A stretch of 64,000 bases of DNA from JACMNW01 sp963708425 (GTDB taxonomy: Bacteria; Pseudomonadota; Alphaproteobacteria; Rhodobacterales; Rhodobacteraceae), in NCBI GenBank assembly GCA_963708425.1, contig OY970206.1:3286001-3350000 (forward strand), read 5' to 3'. Below the pieces are notes generated by a model. It worked only from the letters and a program-made list of their open reading frames with translations. It did no database searches and was not told the origin of the DNA. The stretch's first letter is position 1; each line of letters opens with the position of its first letter. This document shows positions 18,341-27,269 of this stretch, piece by piece. The translations under genes and the position numbers were made by a program.

Positions 18341-19906
18341 ATGACCATTTTCAAAAGCCCGCTGGCTGATGTTGCCCTGCGCGATGTGTCTATTACCGAG
18401 CGCTTGTTCGAAGGTCTGGCGATGGACCCCCATCGGGTGGTGTTGATCGACGGGCCAACGGGGGCAACGATGACCGGGGCTGACCTGCGCGACCGGATTG
18501 AACGTTTGGCAGCGGGGTTGACTGCGGCGGGCTTTGGTGCGGGGCAGGTGGTGGCGATCATGGCCCCCAACATGCCCGATTACGCAACTGTGTTTCATGC
18601 CGTGGCCTATGCCGGTGGCACAATCACCACGATCAACCCGACCTACACCGCATCAGAAGTGCGCCATCAGTTGAAGGATTCCGGCGCGTCGCTGGTGGTC
18701 ACAGTTCCGGCCTTTCTGGCTACGGTGCAGGAAGCTGTTGCCGATATGCCCCAAGTGCGCGAGGTCATCGTGATCGGGCAAGACGCCGCGCACAAATCCA
18801 TCGATGATGTCATGACTGCGGCCCCGCAAACCGCGCAAGTGTCGGTCGATCTGGATAGGTATATCCTTGTGCTGCCCTATTCGTCGGGCACCACCGGTTT
18901 GCCAAAGGGGGTCATGCTAAGCCATCGCAATCTGGTTGTGAACGTCGATCAGATCATCCCACTGCTTGATATTCGAGAAGGCGAAGCCACGGTTGCTTTC
19001 CTGCCGTTCTTTCACATCTACGGGATGAACGTCCTGATGAACTCGTTCCTAAGTGCCGGGGGCAAACTCGTCACTATGCCGCGCTTCGATCTACAGGCGG
19101 TTCTGACTCATATCCAAACCCACCAGGTGCGCCTGTTGCTTGTAGCGCCCCCGGTGGCGATTGCGCTGGCCAAACATCCGATGGTCGATCAGTTTGACAT
19201 GACGTCGCTGCAAGTGGTGCTGTCTGCTGCCGCGCCGCTTGGGCCGGAGGTTTCCGAAGTTTGTGGCAAGCGACTGGGTTGCGTGGCAATTCAAGGCTAC
19301 GGGATGACCGAACTTAGCCCATTGTCGCATGCTGTGCCGCATCGCAACCCAAAGCCCGGCTCGGTTGGTGTCACTGCGCCAAATTCGCAGACCCGCATTG
19401 TTGATCCGGCCACTGGAGCCAATCAGGGTCCGGGTGCCGAGGGCGAGGTTTGGGTGCGCGGACCGCAAGTGATGCTGGGGTATCTGAACAATCCCGAAGC
19501 CACTGCCAAGACGATGGACGGCGACTGGCTGAAGACCGGCGATTTGGGGATGATCGACGAAGACGGCTATCTGTTCATCCGTGATCGCCTGAAGGAGCTC
19601 ATCAAGGTGAAGGGGTTCCAAGTGGCCCCGGCCGAGGTAGAGGCGGAACTGCTGTCGCACCCTGATGTTGCCGATGCCGCCGTGATCGGCGTGCCGGATG
19701 ACGAAGCGGGCGAACTGCCGATGGCGTTTGTGGTTAGCGCTGCAGGGGCTGCGCAGGACGTGACTGCGCTGCAGGCAGCACTTCGAAGCCGGCTTTCCAG
19801 CTATAAAGTGCCTGCCCGGATCGAGTTTATCGATGCCATCCCGAAATCTGCCGCCGGCAAGATTTTACGTCGGGTGTTGCGGGACCGGGTAAGAGATCAG
19901 TCGTAG
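18341..19906 (+). CDS. AMP-binding acyl-CoA ligase, 4-coumarate-CoA ligase-like
   Basis: ANL-superfamily enzyme of 521 residues that adenylates a carboxylic acid and transfers it to CoA. The P-loop is YSSGTTGLPKGVMLSHRN, the second core motif is GYGMTELSPLSH, the hinge is DRLKELIKVKGFQVAPAEVE, and the catalytic C-terminal lysine is in PKSAAGKILRRVL. The pattern is nearer to plant-type 4-coumarate-CoA ligase than to acetyl-CoA synthetase, but the acid is not predictable. Start is set by GGGAGGGG 7 bases upstream. The stop codon lies inside an 11-base sequence repeated 20 bases later at the decayed cydB end, so the C-terminus may have been reshaped by a deletion. Confidence 0.88.
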   Translation: MTIFKSPLADVALRDVSITERLFEGLAMDPHRVVLIDGPTGATMTGADLRDRIERLAAGLTAAGFGAGQVVAIMAPNMPDYATVFHAVAYAGGTITTINPTYTASEVRHQLKDSGASLVVTVPAFLATVQEAVADMPQVREVIVIGQDAAHKSIDDVMTAAPQTAQVSVDLDRYILVLPYSSGTTGLPKGVMLSHRNLVVNVDQIIPLLDIREGEATVAFLPFFHIYGMNVLMNSFLSAGGKLVTMPRFDLQAVLTHIQTHQVRLLLVAPPVAIALAKHPMVDQFDMTSLQVVLSAAAPLGPEVSEVCGKRLGCVAIQGYGMTELSPLSHAVPHRNPKPGSVGVTAPNSQTRIVDPATGANQGPGAEGEVWVRGPQVMLGYLNNPEATAKTMDGDWLKTGDLGMIDEDGYLFIRDRLKELIKVKGFQVAPAEVEAELLSHPDVADAAVIGVPDDEAGELPMAFVVSAAGAAQDVTALQAALRSRLSSYKVPARIEFIDAIPKSAAGKILRRVLRDRVRDQS

Positions 19907-19931
19907 CGCAGGCGGCTCAATCGTAGCGCAG
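19901..19931. repeat. 11-base direct repeat TCGTAGCGCAG spanning the ligase stop
   Basis: TCGTAGCGCAG occurs at 19901-19911 and again at 19921-19931. The second copy is the complement of the CydB LRYD-stop coding end; the first contains the stop codon of the acyl-CoA ligase. Confidence 0.8.
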
Positions 19932-20236
19932 ACCCGCCGGCTTGCCGCGGATAGTCGTGCAGCTAAGCACCATGTGGGCGGGGTCAGCGGCAGCACCGCC
20001 ATGACGCCAAACAGGATGATCGACAGGCTTTCGGGCGCACTGGCCGCCTCATCGATCGTCAGCTTTTCGGGCACGGCATAGGAATAAAAGCTGTAGGCCA
20101 TGCCGGCGAAACCAAGCACGAATAGCAGTTCGGTGCTCGCAGGCGTTCACGGCGGCATGACAGGGTCGAGCATGGCATTCTGCGTTCAGGCATTGCCCGC
20201 CATTCTGCCACTGCTTGCCTTGGCCTTTAGCTGACC
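19907..20236. other. Gene-free stretch between ligase and moaA
   Basis: This 330-base gap holds the decayed end of a cytochrome bd gene on the minus strand in its left two thirds. The remaining ~90 bases next to the moaA stop contain no recognisable gene, promoter or strong hairpin. Confidence 0.6.
19917..20147 (-). pseudogene. Remnant of cytochrome bd oxidase subunit II (3' end)
   Basis: The minus strand encodes ELLFVLGFAGMAYSFYSYAV, PEKLTIDEAASAPES and LSIILFGVMAVLPLT, which matches the last two-helix region of CydB/CioB. The frame then shifts, and the normal CydB ending GKPAGLRYD plus a TGA is recovered in another frame at 19917-19945. No start codon, no upstream CydB sequence and no cydA are present. 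An out-of-frame stop lies just upstream of the first recognisable residue. This is a truncated, frameshifted relic about 75 residues long, not a working gene. Confidence 0.82.
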
Positions 20237-21250
20237 TTAGCCACCCGTATGGCTCATATGGCGGGTCACTTGACCGGCAACAGTCTGGCGCGAATAATCA
20301 AAATCGTGGCCCTTGGGCTTGCGGGCGATTGCGGCGCGAATGGCAGTATCCAGCGCGGTATCATCGGGGGATGCACGCAGCGGCGCGCGCAGATCGGCCA
20401 TATCCTCTTGGCCCAAGCACATGTACAACTCGCCAGTGCAGGTCAGCCGCACCCGATTACAGCTTTCGCAGAAATTATGGCTAAGTGGCGTGATGAAGCC
20501 GACCTTCTGCCCAGTATCCTCCAGCCGCACATACCGCGCCGGGCCGCCGGATCGCACCGTGAGGTCGGTCAAACGGTGACGGCTTGCCAGCCGTGCCCGC
20601 AGGTCTTTCAATGACCAATACTGATCAAGCCGATCTTCATTACCCAGATCGCCCATCGGCATAACCTCGATGAACGTCAGATCGTGCCCCTGAGCTGCAC
20701 ACCAGTCGGTCAGGGTAAACAGCTCGTCTTCATTGAACCCCTTCAACGCCACGGCATTGATCTTCACCTGCAGACCCGCATCCTTGGCCGCTTGAATGCC
20801 GTCCAGCACCTGATCAAGGCGCCCCCAACGGGTGATCTGGGCAAACTTCGCCGCATCCAGAGTATCGAGCGAGACATTGATACGCTTCACGCCCACCGCT
20901 GCAAGATCAGCTGCATATTTGCGCAGTTGTGATCCGTTGGTGGTCAGCGTCAACTCGCGCAAAGCGCCCGATTGCAAATGCCGCGACATGGCCTGGAAGA
21001 ACGTCATGATGCCCTTGCGCACCAACGGCTCGCCGCCCGTGATGCGCAGCTTTTGCACGCCCATGCGGACGAATGCCGAACACAGGCGATCCAGTTCTTC
21101 CAGCGTCAGCAGATCGGCTTTGGGCAGGAACGTCATGTTCTCTGACATGCAGTAAACACAGCGGAAATCGCAGCGGTCAGTGACCGAAACCCGCAGATAA
21201 TCTATCGCGCGGGCAAACGGATCAATCAGGGGGGGCGATGTGGCGTTCAT
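20237..21250 (-). CDS. moaA: GTP 3',8-cyclase
   Basis: Radical SAM enzyme of molybdenum cofactor synthesis that turns GTP into 3',8-cyclo-GTP. In 337 residues it shows the SAM-cluster motif CDFRCVYC near residue 28, GGEPLVRKGI near 72, and the second cluster motif CESCNRVRLTCTGELYMCLG (about residues 265-284). The C-terminus shows RHMSHTGG, the GG-type tail needed in MoaA proteins. It is monocistronic here; the partner moaC is not in the window. It diverges from a small lipoprotein gene. Confidence 0.96.
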   Translation of the reverse strand: MNATSPPLIDPFARAIDYLRVSVTDRCDFRCVYCMSENMTFLPKADLLTLEELDRLCSAFVRMGVQKLRITGGEPLVRKGIMTFFQAMSRHLQSGALRELTLTTNGSQLRKYAADLAAVGVKRINVSLDTLDAAKFAQITRWGRLDQVLDGIQAAKDAGLQVKINAVALKGFNEDELFTLTDWCAAQGHDLTFIEVMPMGDLGNEDRLDQYWSLKDLRARLASRHRLTDLTVRSGGPARYVRLEDTGQKVGFITPLSHNFCESCNRVRLTCTGELYMCLGQEDMADLRAPLRASPDDTALDTAIRAAIARKPKGHDFDYSRQTVAGQVTRHMSHTGG

Positions 21251-21335
21251 GCGCTGATGGTATGAAACCGTCGTCGGAACAGCAAGCGCGATGCAAGGGT
21301 TGAAAGGACGGCAAGCTTCAGACTATCGTGATAGC

Positions 21336-21812
21336 ATGAAATACTTCGCCCCGCGCCCCGCCCTGATCGTGATCCTTGGCCTTTGGTCGCTGTCCGCCTG
21401 CGGGCTGGTTGAGCGCATCCAAGGCCGCGATGCAGCCGCTGCCGAGGCACCGGCCCCAGTGCCTGACGGTCCGTTGTCAGCCACAACCGCTCTGGGGCAA
21501 GCGCAATCTGCCGCAGCACTGGATCAGACCACCGAGGCGGAAAAGGCGGCCGCCGCAGCCCCGGCAGCCGCCGGCGAACGTGATCTGGGCGCAGTGGTTG
21601 TGGCGTTGGGCAGCCCTGCCGAACAAGGCTTTTGGCTACGATCCGCCCAAGTGACCGAACCGGGCAAAGGCCGTGTTGTCACGGCGACGGGCCAGTCAGT
21701 CAACGTAGATCTGCAACCGGGCACGGGGGCGGCATTGTTATCGCTGGCAGCGTTTCGCCAGTTAGGCTTGGGGCTGACCGATTTGCCCGAGGTGCGGGTG
21801 TACGCAAACTGA
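21336..21812 (+). CDS. Small lipoprotein of unknown function
   Basis: A 158-residue predicted lipoprotein: signal MKYFAPRPALIVILGLWSLS followed by a lipobox ending at cysteine (LSAC, residue ~21). An Ala/Glu/Pro-rich disordered middle (residues 30-80) leads to a compact C-terminal domain with GFWLRSAQV, GRVVTATGQSVNVDLQP and LAAFRQLGLGLTDLPEVRVY. Similar proteins occur in other Rhodobacterales and are sometimes given unreliable sugar-dehydratase names; nothing here supports an enzyme. The ATG matching the signal peptide is preferred over one 45 bases upstream. Confidence 0.75.
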   Translation: MKYFAPRPALIVILGLWSLSACGLVERIQGRDAAAAEAPAPVPDGPLSATTALGQAQSAAALDQTTEAEKAAAAAPAAAGERDLGAVVVALGSPAEQGFWLRSAQVTEPGKGRVVTATGQSVNVDLQPGTGAALLSLAAFRQLGLGLTDLPEVRVYAN

Positions 21813-21874
21813 TATTGCATCGCGTACCGCCAGCGGGCTGTGAGTATTTTTGCGAAGAAAAAGCGTAAGAGCCG

Positions 21875-22555
21875 TCAGTCTGACAAATATTTTGCCGCTT
21901 CCTTGCGCGCGAAGGTTTTCATCAGGTGCCCATGTTCGGCAAGAAACGCCCGTGCGCGCTGGGCGTCATGCTTTGACAGATCACGCACCCACCACGCCAC
22001 GGCTTTTTGGATAAACCAATCGCGGTCCTGCGTGTAAGCGGCGGCCCAATCCAAAATCCGGTCACGCGCCTCGACGTCATGCGGCTTGGGGTGGTTCAAC
22101 TTTGCAAAGGGCAGGGTGGCCACCAAGGCCGCCCGCCGTGTCCACATGTTCTCCGATTGGGTCCAGCCTTCAACCTGATCAAGCCGGGATGGGTCGGCGG
22201 TAATGCGTTTTTGGGCAGCGATGCAGGCATGATCGGCAATTGCCCAAGCATCGAATGTCGGCACCCATTTGCAGATCAAATCCCACGCCGCCTGGTCCGA
22301 TGGGCGGATACGGGCTTGGGTCAGTAGCTTGGCGGCGGCAACGCGCGCCTCATGGATATCCGTATCCCAAAGGGCAGCGGCAAGGGCAATACGGTCGTCA
22401 AGGCTGGCTTCTGCCCGCCATTTGGCGACCAAAGAATCAATTTGCGGCACAGCAACGCCCAAATAGCGCCGGGGGGTCTTGTGATACGCCGCGACCGCAA
22501 TTGCGTTCACCGGATCGGCCAGCGCTTCAAGTTCTGCAAGGGCTGCCGTAATCAT
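21875..22555 (-). CDS. AlkD-like DNA alkylation repair protein
   Basis: A 226-residue HEAT-repeat-like helical protein of the AlkD DNA glycosylase family, which removes N3- and N7-alkylated purines. Motifs include YLGVAVPQID near the N-terminus, WDTDIHEARVAAAKLL, the active-site-like WVPTFDAWAIADH near residue 95 (Trp and Asp), MWTRRAALVATLPF and WFIQKAVAWWVRDLSKHD near the end. Its ATG overlaps the glmS stop by 4 bases, so it is the third gene of glmU-glmS-alkD and shares their transcript; the link to amino-sugar synthesis is probably only positional. Confidence 0.88.
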   Translation of the reverse strand: MITAALAELEALADPVNAIAVAAYHKTPRRYLGVAVPQIDSLVAKWRAEASLDDRIALAAALWDTDIHEARVAAAKLLTQARIRPSDQAAWDLICKWVPTFDAWAIADHACIAAQKRITADPSRLDQVEGWTQSENMWTRRAALVATLPFAKLNHPKPHDVEARDRILDWAAAYTQDRDWFIQKAVAWWVRDLSKHDAQRARAFLAEHGHLMKTFARKEAAKYLSD

Positions 22556-24372
22556 TCCACCGTAACCGATTTGGCGAGATTGCGCGGCTGATCAACATCA
22601 GTGCCTTTGGCAATCGCGGTATGGTAGGCCAGCAACTGCGCCGGAATGGCATACAGGATCGGTGCCAGAAAATCCGGCACTGACGGCATCGCAAGGGTTT
22701 TCCAGCAGCCCTTGCCCGCCTCGGCGATGCCCGCCGCATCCGATATCAGCAGCACCTTGCCATTTCGCGCCATCACTTCTTGCATGTTCGACACTGTTTT
22801 CTCGAACAGATGATCCCGCGGGGCCATCACAATCACCGGCACATGCGCATCGATCAGCGCGATGGGCCCGTGCTTCAACTCGCCGCTGGCATAGCCTTCG
22901 GCATGGATATAGCTGATTTCTTTCAACTTTAGCGCCCCTTCCAAAGCCAGCGGGAACATCGCCCCCCGGCCAAGAAACAGCACATCCTGCGCTTCCGCCA
23001 ATTGCTCGGCAATATCGGCAATTTCTGCCGCCGACCCGATGGCATGGTTCATCAAGCCGGGTAGCGTGGACAGCGCGTTCAAATGCGTCGTCAGATCGCC
23101 TGCCGACATCCGCCCGCGATCAACCGCCGCCTTCAACGCCAGCAGCAGCAGCACTGTCAACTGGCAGGTAAACGCCTTGGTCGACGCCACGCCCACCTCA
23201 ACCCCCGCCAAAATCGGCAGGGAAAGATCGGATTCGCGCGCGATAGACGACGTCGGCACGTTCACAACGGAAATCACCTTGGCGACGCGTTCCTTGGCAT
23301 AGCGCAGGGCGGCAAGCGTATCTGCTGTCTCGCCAGATTGGCTGACGAACAGGGCCCAGGATTTGTCGGACAGTGGCGGCTCGCGATAGCGAAATTCCGA
23401 CGCGATGTCGATATCGGCGGGCATGCCCGCAATCTGTTCGAACCAGTACTTCGCCACATGGCAGGCATAAGACGCCGTGCCGCACGCCACCATGGTGATC
23501 CGGTCAACCTTGCTGAAATCAAGGCTTTCGGGCAGATTCAGCGGCGCATTGGCATCGGCGGCATAGTGCCGCAGCGCATCGGCCAGCACCACCGGCTGTT
23601 CCGCAATTTCCTTCGCCATGAAGTGTTTGTAGCCAGCCTTTTCGATGCGGGTGCTGTCGATATGTATCTGAGTAATTTCACGGTTCGCAAGTCGCCCACT
23701 GGCATCATAAATATCGGCCCCGGCGCGCGTGACCCGTACGACATCGCCTTCTTCCAGATAGGCGATGCGGTCCGTCAACGGGGCCAGCGCGATGGCATCT
23801 GACCCGACAAACATTTCCCCGTCACCGTAGCCAACCGCCAGTGGCGCGCCCTTGCGCGCGCCGATCATCAGGTCTTGCTCGCCGTCAAACATGAACAGCA
23901 GCGCGAACGCGCCATGCAATTCACCTACCGTCGCCTGAACTGCTTCAAGCGGGTTCAATCCAGCCTGCATATGCAGTTCGACCAGCATCGCCGCCGTTTC
24001 TGAATCGGTATCAGTCTGATGATGCAGCCCCGCCACAGCAAGCCTTTCACGCAACTGGCGAAAGTTCTCGATGATGCCGTTGTGGGTCACCATCACGCGA
24101 CCACAGGCGTGCGGGTGCGCGTTGTCTTGGGTGACTGCCCCGTGCGTGGCCCAGCGGGTCTGACCAATGCCGGATTTGCCCGCAAGTGCGTCATGCACCA
24201 GCAAATCGGACAAGTTTACCAGCTTGCCCACCGCACGGCGACGATCCAGTTTGCCGTTGTTCACAGTAGCGATACCGGCGCTGTCATAGCCGCGATATTC
24301 AAGCCGCTTCAGCGCCTCTACCAACAGGGGGGCAACTTCGTGGTCACCTAAAACACCAACAATACCGCACAC
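22552..24372 (-). CDS. glmS: Glutamine-fructose-6-phosphate aminotransferase (isomerizing)
   Basis: First enzyme of UDP-GlcNAc synthesis, making glucosamine-6-phosphate from fructose-6-phosphate and glutamine. The 606-residue chain starts MCGIVGVLGD, with Cys2 as the glutaminase nucleophile. The class II amidotransferase domain covers residues 1-220 (GRVMVTHNGIIENF near 90) and two SIS sugar-isomerase domains follow, with CGTASYACHVAK near 300 and the closing NLAKSVTVE tail that carries the conserved C-terminal Val-Glu. Only one base separates it from glmU. No glmS ribozyme is expected in this position in a proteobacterium, and none is seen. Confidence 0.97.
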   Translation of the reverse strand: MCGIVGVLGDHEVAPLLVEALKRLEYRGYDSAGIATVNNGKLDRRRAVGKLVNLSDLLVHDALAGKSGIGQTRWATHGAVTQDNAHPHACGRVMVTHNGIIENFRQLRERLAVAGLHHQTDTDSETAAMLVELHMQAGLNPLEAVQATVGELHGAFALLFMFDGEQDLMIGARKGAPLAVGYGDGEMFVGSDAIALAPLTDRIAYLEEGDVVRVTRAGADIYDASGRLANREITQIHIDSTRIEKAGYKHFMAKEIAEQPVVLADALRHYAADANAPLNLPESLDFSKVDRITMVACGTASYACHVAKYWFEQIAGMPADIDIASEFRYREPPLSDKSWALFVSQSGETADTLAALRYAKERVAKVISVVNVPTSSIARESDLSLPILAGVEVGVASTKAFTCQLTVLLLLALKAAVDRGRMSAGDLTTHLNALSTLPGLMNHAIGSAAEIADIAEQLAEAQDVLFLGRGAMFPLALEGALKLKEISYIHAEGYASGELKHGPIALIDAHVPVIVMAPRDHLFEKTVSNMQEVMARNGKVLLISDAAGIAEAGKGCWKTLAMPSVPDFLAPILYAIPAQLLAYHTAIAKGTDVDQPRNLAKSVTVE

Positions 24373-24373
24373 T

Positions 24374-25729
24374 TTACCGCACTCCCTTTTGGCGTTGAGC
24401 TTTCAACGCACGCAATCTTTCCATTAATCTTGTGGCCAAACCTTGTTTATTTTCCTGCCGCGCCCGCCCAATCGCCAATGCGCCCGGCGGCACATCCATC
24501 GTGATCACCGACCCCGAGCCTGTCATCGCATCGGCCCCCACTGTCACCGGAGCAACCAGCATCGTGCCCGACCCGATGAAAACACGCGGTCCGATGATGG
24601 TTTTGTGCTTCATCACACCGTCGTAGTTGCAGGTGACTGTGCCTGCGCCAATGTTGCTGTACTCACCCACATCCGCATCGCCAAGATAAGTCAGATGACC
24701 CACCTTGACGCCTTCGGCCAGCGTCGAATTCTTGATCTCAACAAAGTTGCCGACATGCACGTCTTCCGACAATTCTGTGCCGGGGCGCAGGCGGGCAAAT
24801 GGGCCAACAGTAGCGCCGCGGCTGATATGGCAGCCTTCCAGATAGCAGAAGCCCTTGATCTCGGCCCCGGTTTCCACCGTAACGCCCGGCCCGAAAATCA
24901 CATTCGGCCCGATCAGCGCATCCCGGCCCACAAAGGTATCCAGCGCGAAAAACACCGTTTCCGGCGCAGTCATCGAAACGCCATTTTCAAACGCCTCGGC
25001 CCGCGCGCGGGCTTGAAACGCCGCTTCGGCACCAGCCAGTTCCAGCCGTGTATTGATACCGAGGGTTTCCGTCTCGTTGCAGATCACAACGCCAGCGGAA
25101 AGACCTTTGGCCCGAGCAATACCGACAATATCGGTTAGATAATATTCGCCAGAGGCGTTATCATTGCCTACAGCGTGAACCAGATCAGTCAATGTTGCCA
25201 CATCGGCACAGATGACGCCGGAGTTGCACAAGCTGATCTCACGCTCGGCATGGCTTGCATCTTTGAACTCCACAATTCGCTCCAGCATGTCGCCTTGGGT
25301 GATCAAGCGGCCATAACGGCCTGGATCGGCAGCGACAAACCCCAGAACCACTACGGCATGACGTACTCGCGCCGTCAGCATTGCTTGCAAAGTTTCGGCA
25401 CGAATAAATGGGGTGTCACCGTACAAGACTACCGCATCGCCCGACGCATCCGCCAAAGCGGGCAGGGCTTGGGCCACTGCATGTGCAGTGCCTAACTGTT
25501 CGGCCTGCACAACCACCGTTGCCATATCGTCAAACGCGAGCGCCGATTTCGTCACCGCTTCGGCACCATGGCCGGCCACCACGATAATCCGGTCCGGCCC
25601 CAACGCTTGCCCCGCGCGCAGCGCATGATGTAACAGTGGGGCCGCACCAACTTGGTGCAGAACCTTGGGCAAATCGGAATTCATCCGCGTGCCCTGTCCC
25701 GCAGCAAGGACAATCAATGAAACCGGCAT
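24374..25729 (-). CDS. glmU: Bifunctional GlmU: N-acetyltransferase / uridylyltransferase
   Basis: Makes UDP-N-acetylglucosamine from glucosamine-1-phosphate, acetyl-CoA and UTP. In 451 residues the N-terminal half has the nucleotidyltransferase motif LAAGQGTRMNSDLPKVLHQVG and the C-terminal half is a left-handed beta helix of hexapeptide repeats (GPFARLRPGTELSEDVHVGNF, GAGTVTCNYDG, FIGSGTMLVAPVTVG). The start MPVSLIVLAAG is fixed by the family N-terminus and by GAAGGAAAG upstream; an open frame continues much further upstream but makes no sense as protein. Divergent from gph. Confidence 0.96.
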   Translation of the reverse strand: MPVSLIVLAAGQGTRMNSDLPKVLHQVGAAPLLHHALRAGQALGPDRIIVVAGHGAEAVTKSALAFDDMATVVVQAEQLGTAHAVAQALPALADASGDAVVLYGDTPFIRAETLQAMLTARVRHAVVVLGFVAADPGRYGRLITQGDMLERIVEFKDASHAEREISLCNSGVICADVATLTDLVHAVGNDNASGEYYLTDIVGIARAKGLSAGVVICNETETLGINTRLELAGAEAAFQARARAEAFENGVSMTAPETVFFALDTFVGRDALIGPNVIFGPGVTVETGAEIKGFCYLEGCHISRGATVGPFARLRPGTELSEDVHVGNFVEIKNSTLAEGVKVGHLTYLGDADVGEYSNIGAGTVTCNYDGVMKHKTIIGPRVFIGSGTMLVAPVTVGADAMTGSGSVITMDVPPGALAIGRARQENKQGLATRLMERLRALKAQRQKGVR

Positions 25730-25827
25730 AAAACACTTTCCTTCAAGCTGCGCACGTTTTAGCGGGATGTAAGAATGCCGCAAGTGCCGGTCTATCACAT
25801 GTCTTTTCGCAAAATTACAACAATGGA

Positions 25828-26496
25828 ATGTCGATGCGCACAGTGGTTTTCGATCTGGACGGCACCCTTGCCGATACATCGGCCGATCTATTGGCCGCCG
25901 CCAACCACTGTTTTCGTGCCTTGGGGCATGACAACTTGCTGGATGCCGGCGATACGCTAACGGCGTTTCAGGGCGGTCGCGCGATGTTGCGCTTGGGGTT
26001 TTCGCGGCTTGAGGGCTACACCGAGGCTGACGTTGCCGCGCAATATCCGGTCCTGCTGGCGGCTTATGCCGATGCGATCGACACTCATACGACGCTCTAT
26101 CCCGGTGCAATCACCGCTGTGACGGCGCTTCGCGATGCCGGTTTTGCGCTTGCCATCTGCACCAACAAACCCGCCGATCTGGCCGAAACTCTGACGCAGC
26201 GCCTTGGCATTCGGCGGCTGTTCGGCGCCTTGGTTGGTGCCGATACCCTGTCTGTGCGCAAACCCGATCCAGCCCCCCTGTATGAGGCGATTGCTCGGGT
26301 CGGCGGCAGCCCATCCCGCACCTTGCTGGTGGGCGATACCCAGACAGACCGCGATACCGGACGCGCGGCCGGTGTGCCCGTGGCGCTGGTCACCTTCGGC
26401 CCCGAAGGTGACGGCGTTTCGCGGATGCAGCCTGATGCGCTGCTGCACCATTTCGATGATTTGGCGGGTTTGGTGCAGCGGATGCTGGTGGTCTAG
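25828..26496 (+). CDS. gph: Phosphoglycolate phosphatase-like HAD hydrolase
   Basis: HAD-superfamily phosphatase of 222 residues. Motif I is FDLDGTLADTSADL near residue 8, motif II is ICTNKPADLAE, motif III is SVRKPDPAPL, and motif IV is LLVGDTQTDRDTGRAAG. The helical cap follows motif I, as in Gph, which removes 2-phosphoglycolate produced by DNA repair or RuBisCO oxygenation. Two in-frame ATGs 6 bases apart are possible starts. The divergent glmU/gph arrangement shares a ~100-base promoter region. Confidence 0.88.
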   Translation: MSMRTVVFDLDGTLADTSADLLAAANHCFRALGHDNLLDAGDTLTAFQGGRAMLRLGFSRLEGYTEADVAAQYPVLLAAYADAIDTHTTLYPGAITAVTALRDAGFALAICTNKPADLAETLTQRLGIRRLFGALVGADTLSVRKPDPAPLYEAIARVGGSPSRTLLVGDTQTDRDTGRAAGVPVALVTFGPEGDGVSRMQPDALLHHFDDLAGLVQRMLVV

Positions 26497-26505
26497 GGGG
26501 TATTG

Positions 26506-27072
26506 ATGCGGCGTTTGCGCAATAACGTCATTCCCTACAGCCGCGACTATCGCCGTCCGAAACGATTTGGCATGGGTCTGCCGCCGCAAAAACCGCACCG
26601 TTGGTGGCACCGCATCATCGACCCGCTGTTCTATTTGCGCGCGTTGATCGTCGTGTCGATGATGGCGCTACTGGTGATCCCGCTTGTGACCGACGGCGCG
26701 TTGGCTTTGGCCCGGCCGATTAATTCCGGCACGGATCAATGCCGGGTGCTGCATGTGGTTGACGGCGATACCGCGGATATCTGGTGCGCTGCCACTGGGT
26801 TTAAGCGCGCTCGGTTGGTTGGCTTTGATGCGCCTGAATTATTCTCGCCCAAATGCGCGTCTGAATTTATAGCAGCACAACAAGCGAAATGGGCATTGCG
26901 CGCCGCCCTTTTTGGAAATGCTGATTTGCGGCTGCAGCGCGGAAAACTGGACCGCTATGATCGGCGCTTGGTGACCATATGGGTGGGGCCCGACTTGCTG
27001 GCCAAACTGATGATCGCCGATGGCCTCGTGCGGGGATATGACGGTGGGCTGCGGCAGGGGTGGTGTGGTTAG
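26506..27072 (+). CDS. Membrane-anchored thermonuclease-fold (SNase-like) protein
   Basis: A 188-residue protein with a basic N-terminus, one membrane helix near residues 43-66 (RALIVVSMMALLVIPLV) and a periplasmic staphylococcal nuclease-like domain. Core motifs are CRVLHVVDGDTADIWC and RLVGFDAPELFSPKC, then DRYDRRLVTIWVG near the end. The catalytic Arg-Glu-Arg set of true thermonucleases is only partly recognisable: DAPE is kept, and Arg candidates lie in RARLVGFDA and DRYDRR. The ATG follows AGGGGG by 5 bases; it starts 10 bases after gph and probably shares its transcript. Confidence 0.8.
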   Translation: MRRLRNNVIPYSRDYRRPKRFGMGLPPQKPHRWWHRIIDPLFYLRALIVVSMMALLVIPLVTDGALALARPINSGTDQCRVLHVVDGDTADIWCAATGFKRARLVGFDAPELFSPKCASEFIAAQQAKWALRAALFGNADLRLQRGKLDRYDRRLVTIWVGPDLLAKLMIADGLVRGYDGGLRQGWCG

Positions 27073-27269
27073 AGTCGCTGTCGTCGAAATTAAAGCAGGT
27101 TTGGTCCGAATATACTGAATTTTGTTGGCAAAAACGAACGCGGGAGTTCAGAAATGTTTGATAAATGCAATTTGTGTTGCTACAGTTGGGTATAGGCAGC
27201 AAGTTAAGTTGATAAATGAAAACTGCGGTTCCGGATGCTAACTGTACCTGAACACCCCGAAAAGGCCCT

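Noticed and set aside
22552..24376. glmS ribozyme or small-RNA control site
   Set aside because: glmU ends one base before glmS, leaving no leader in which such an element could lie.
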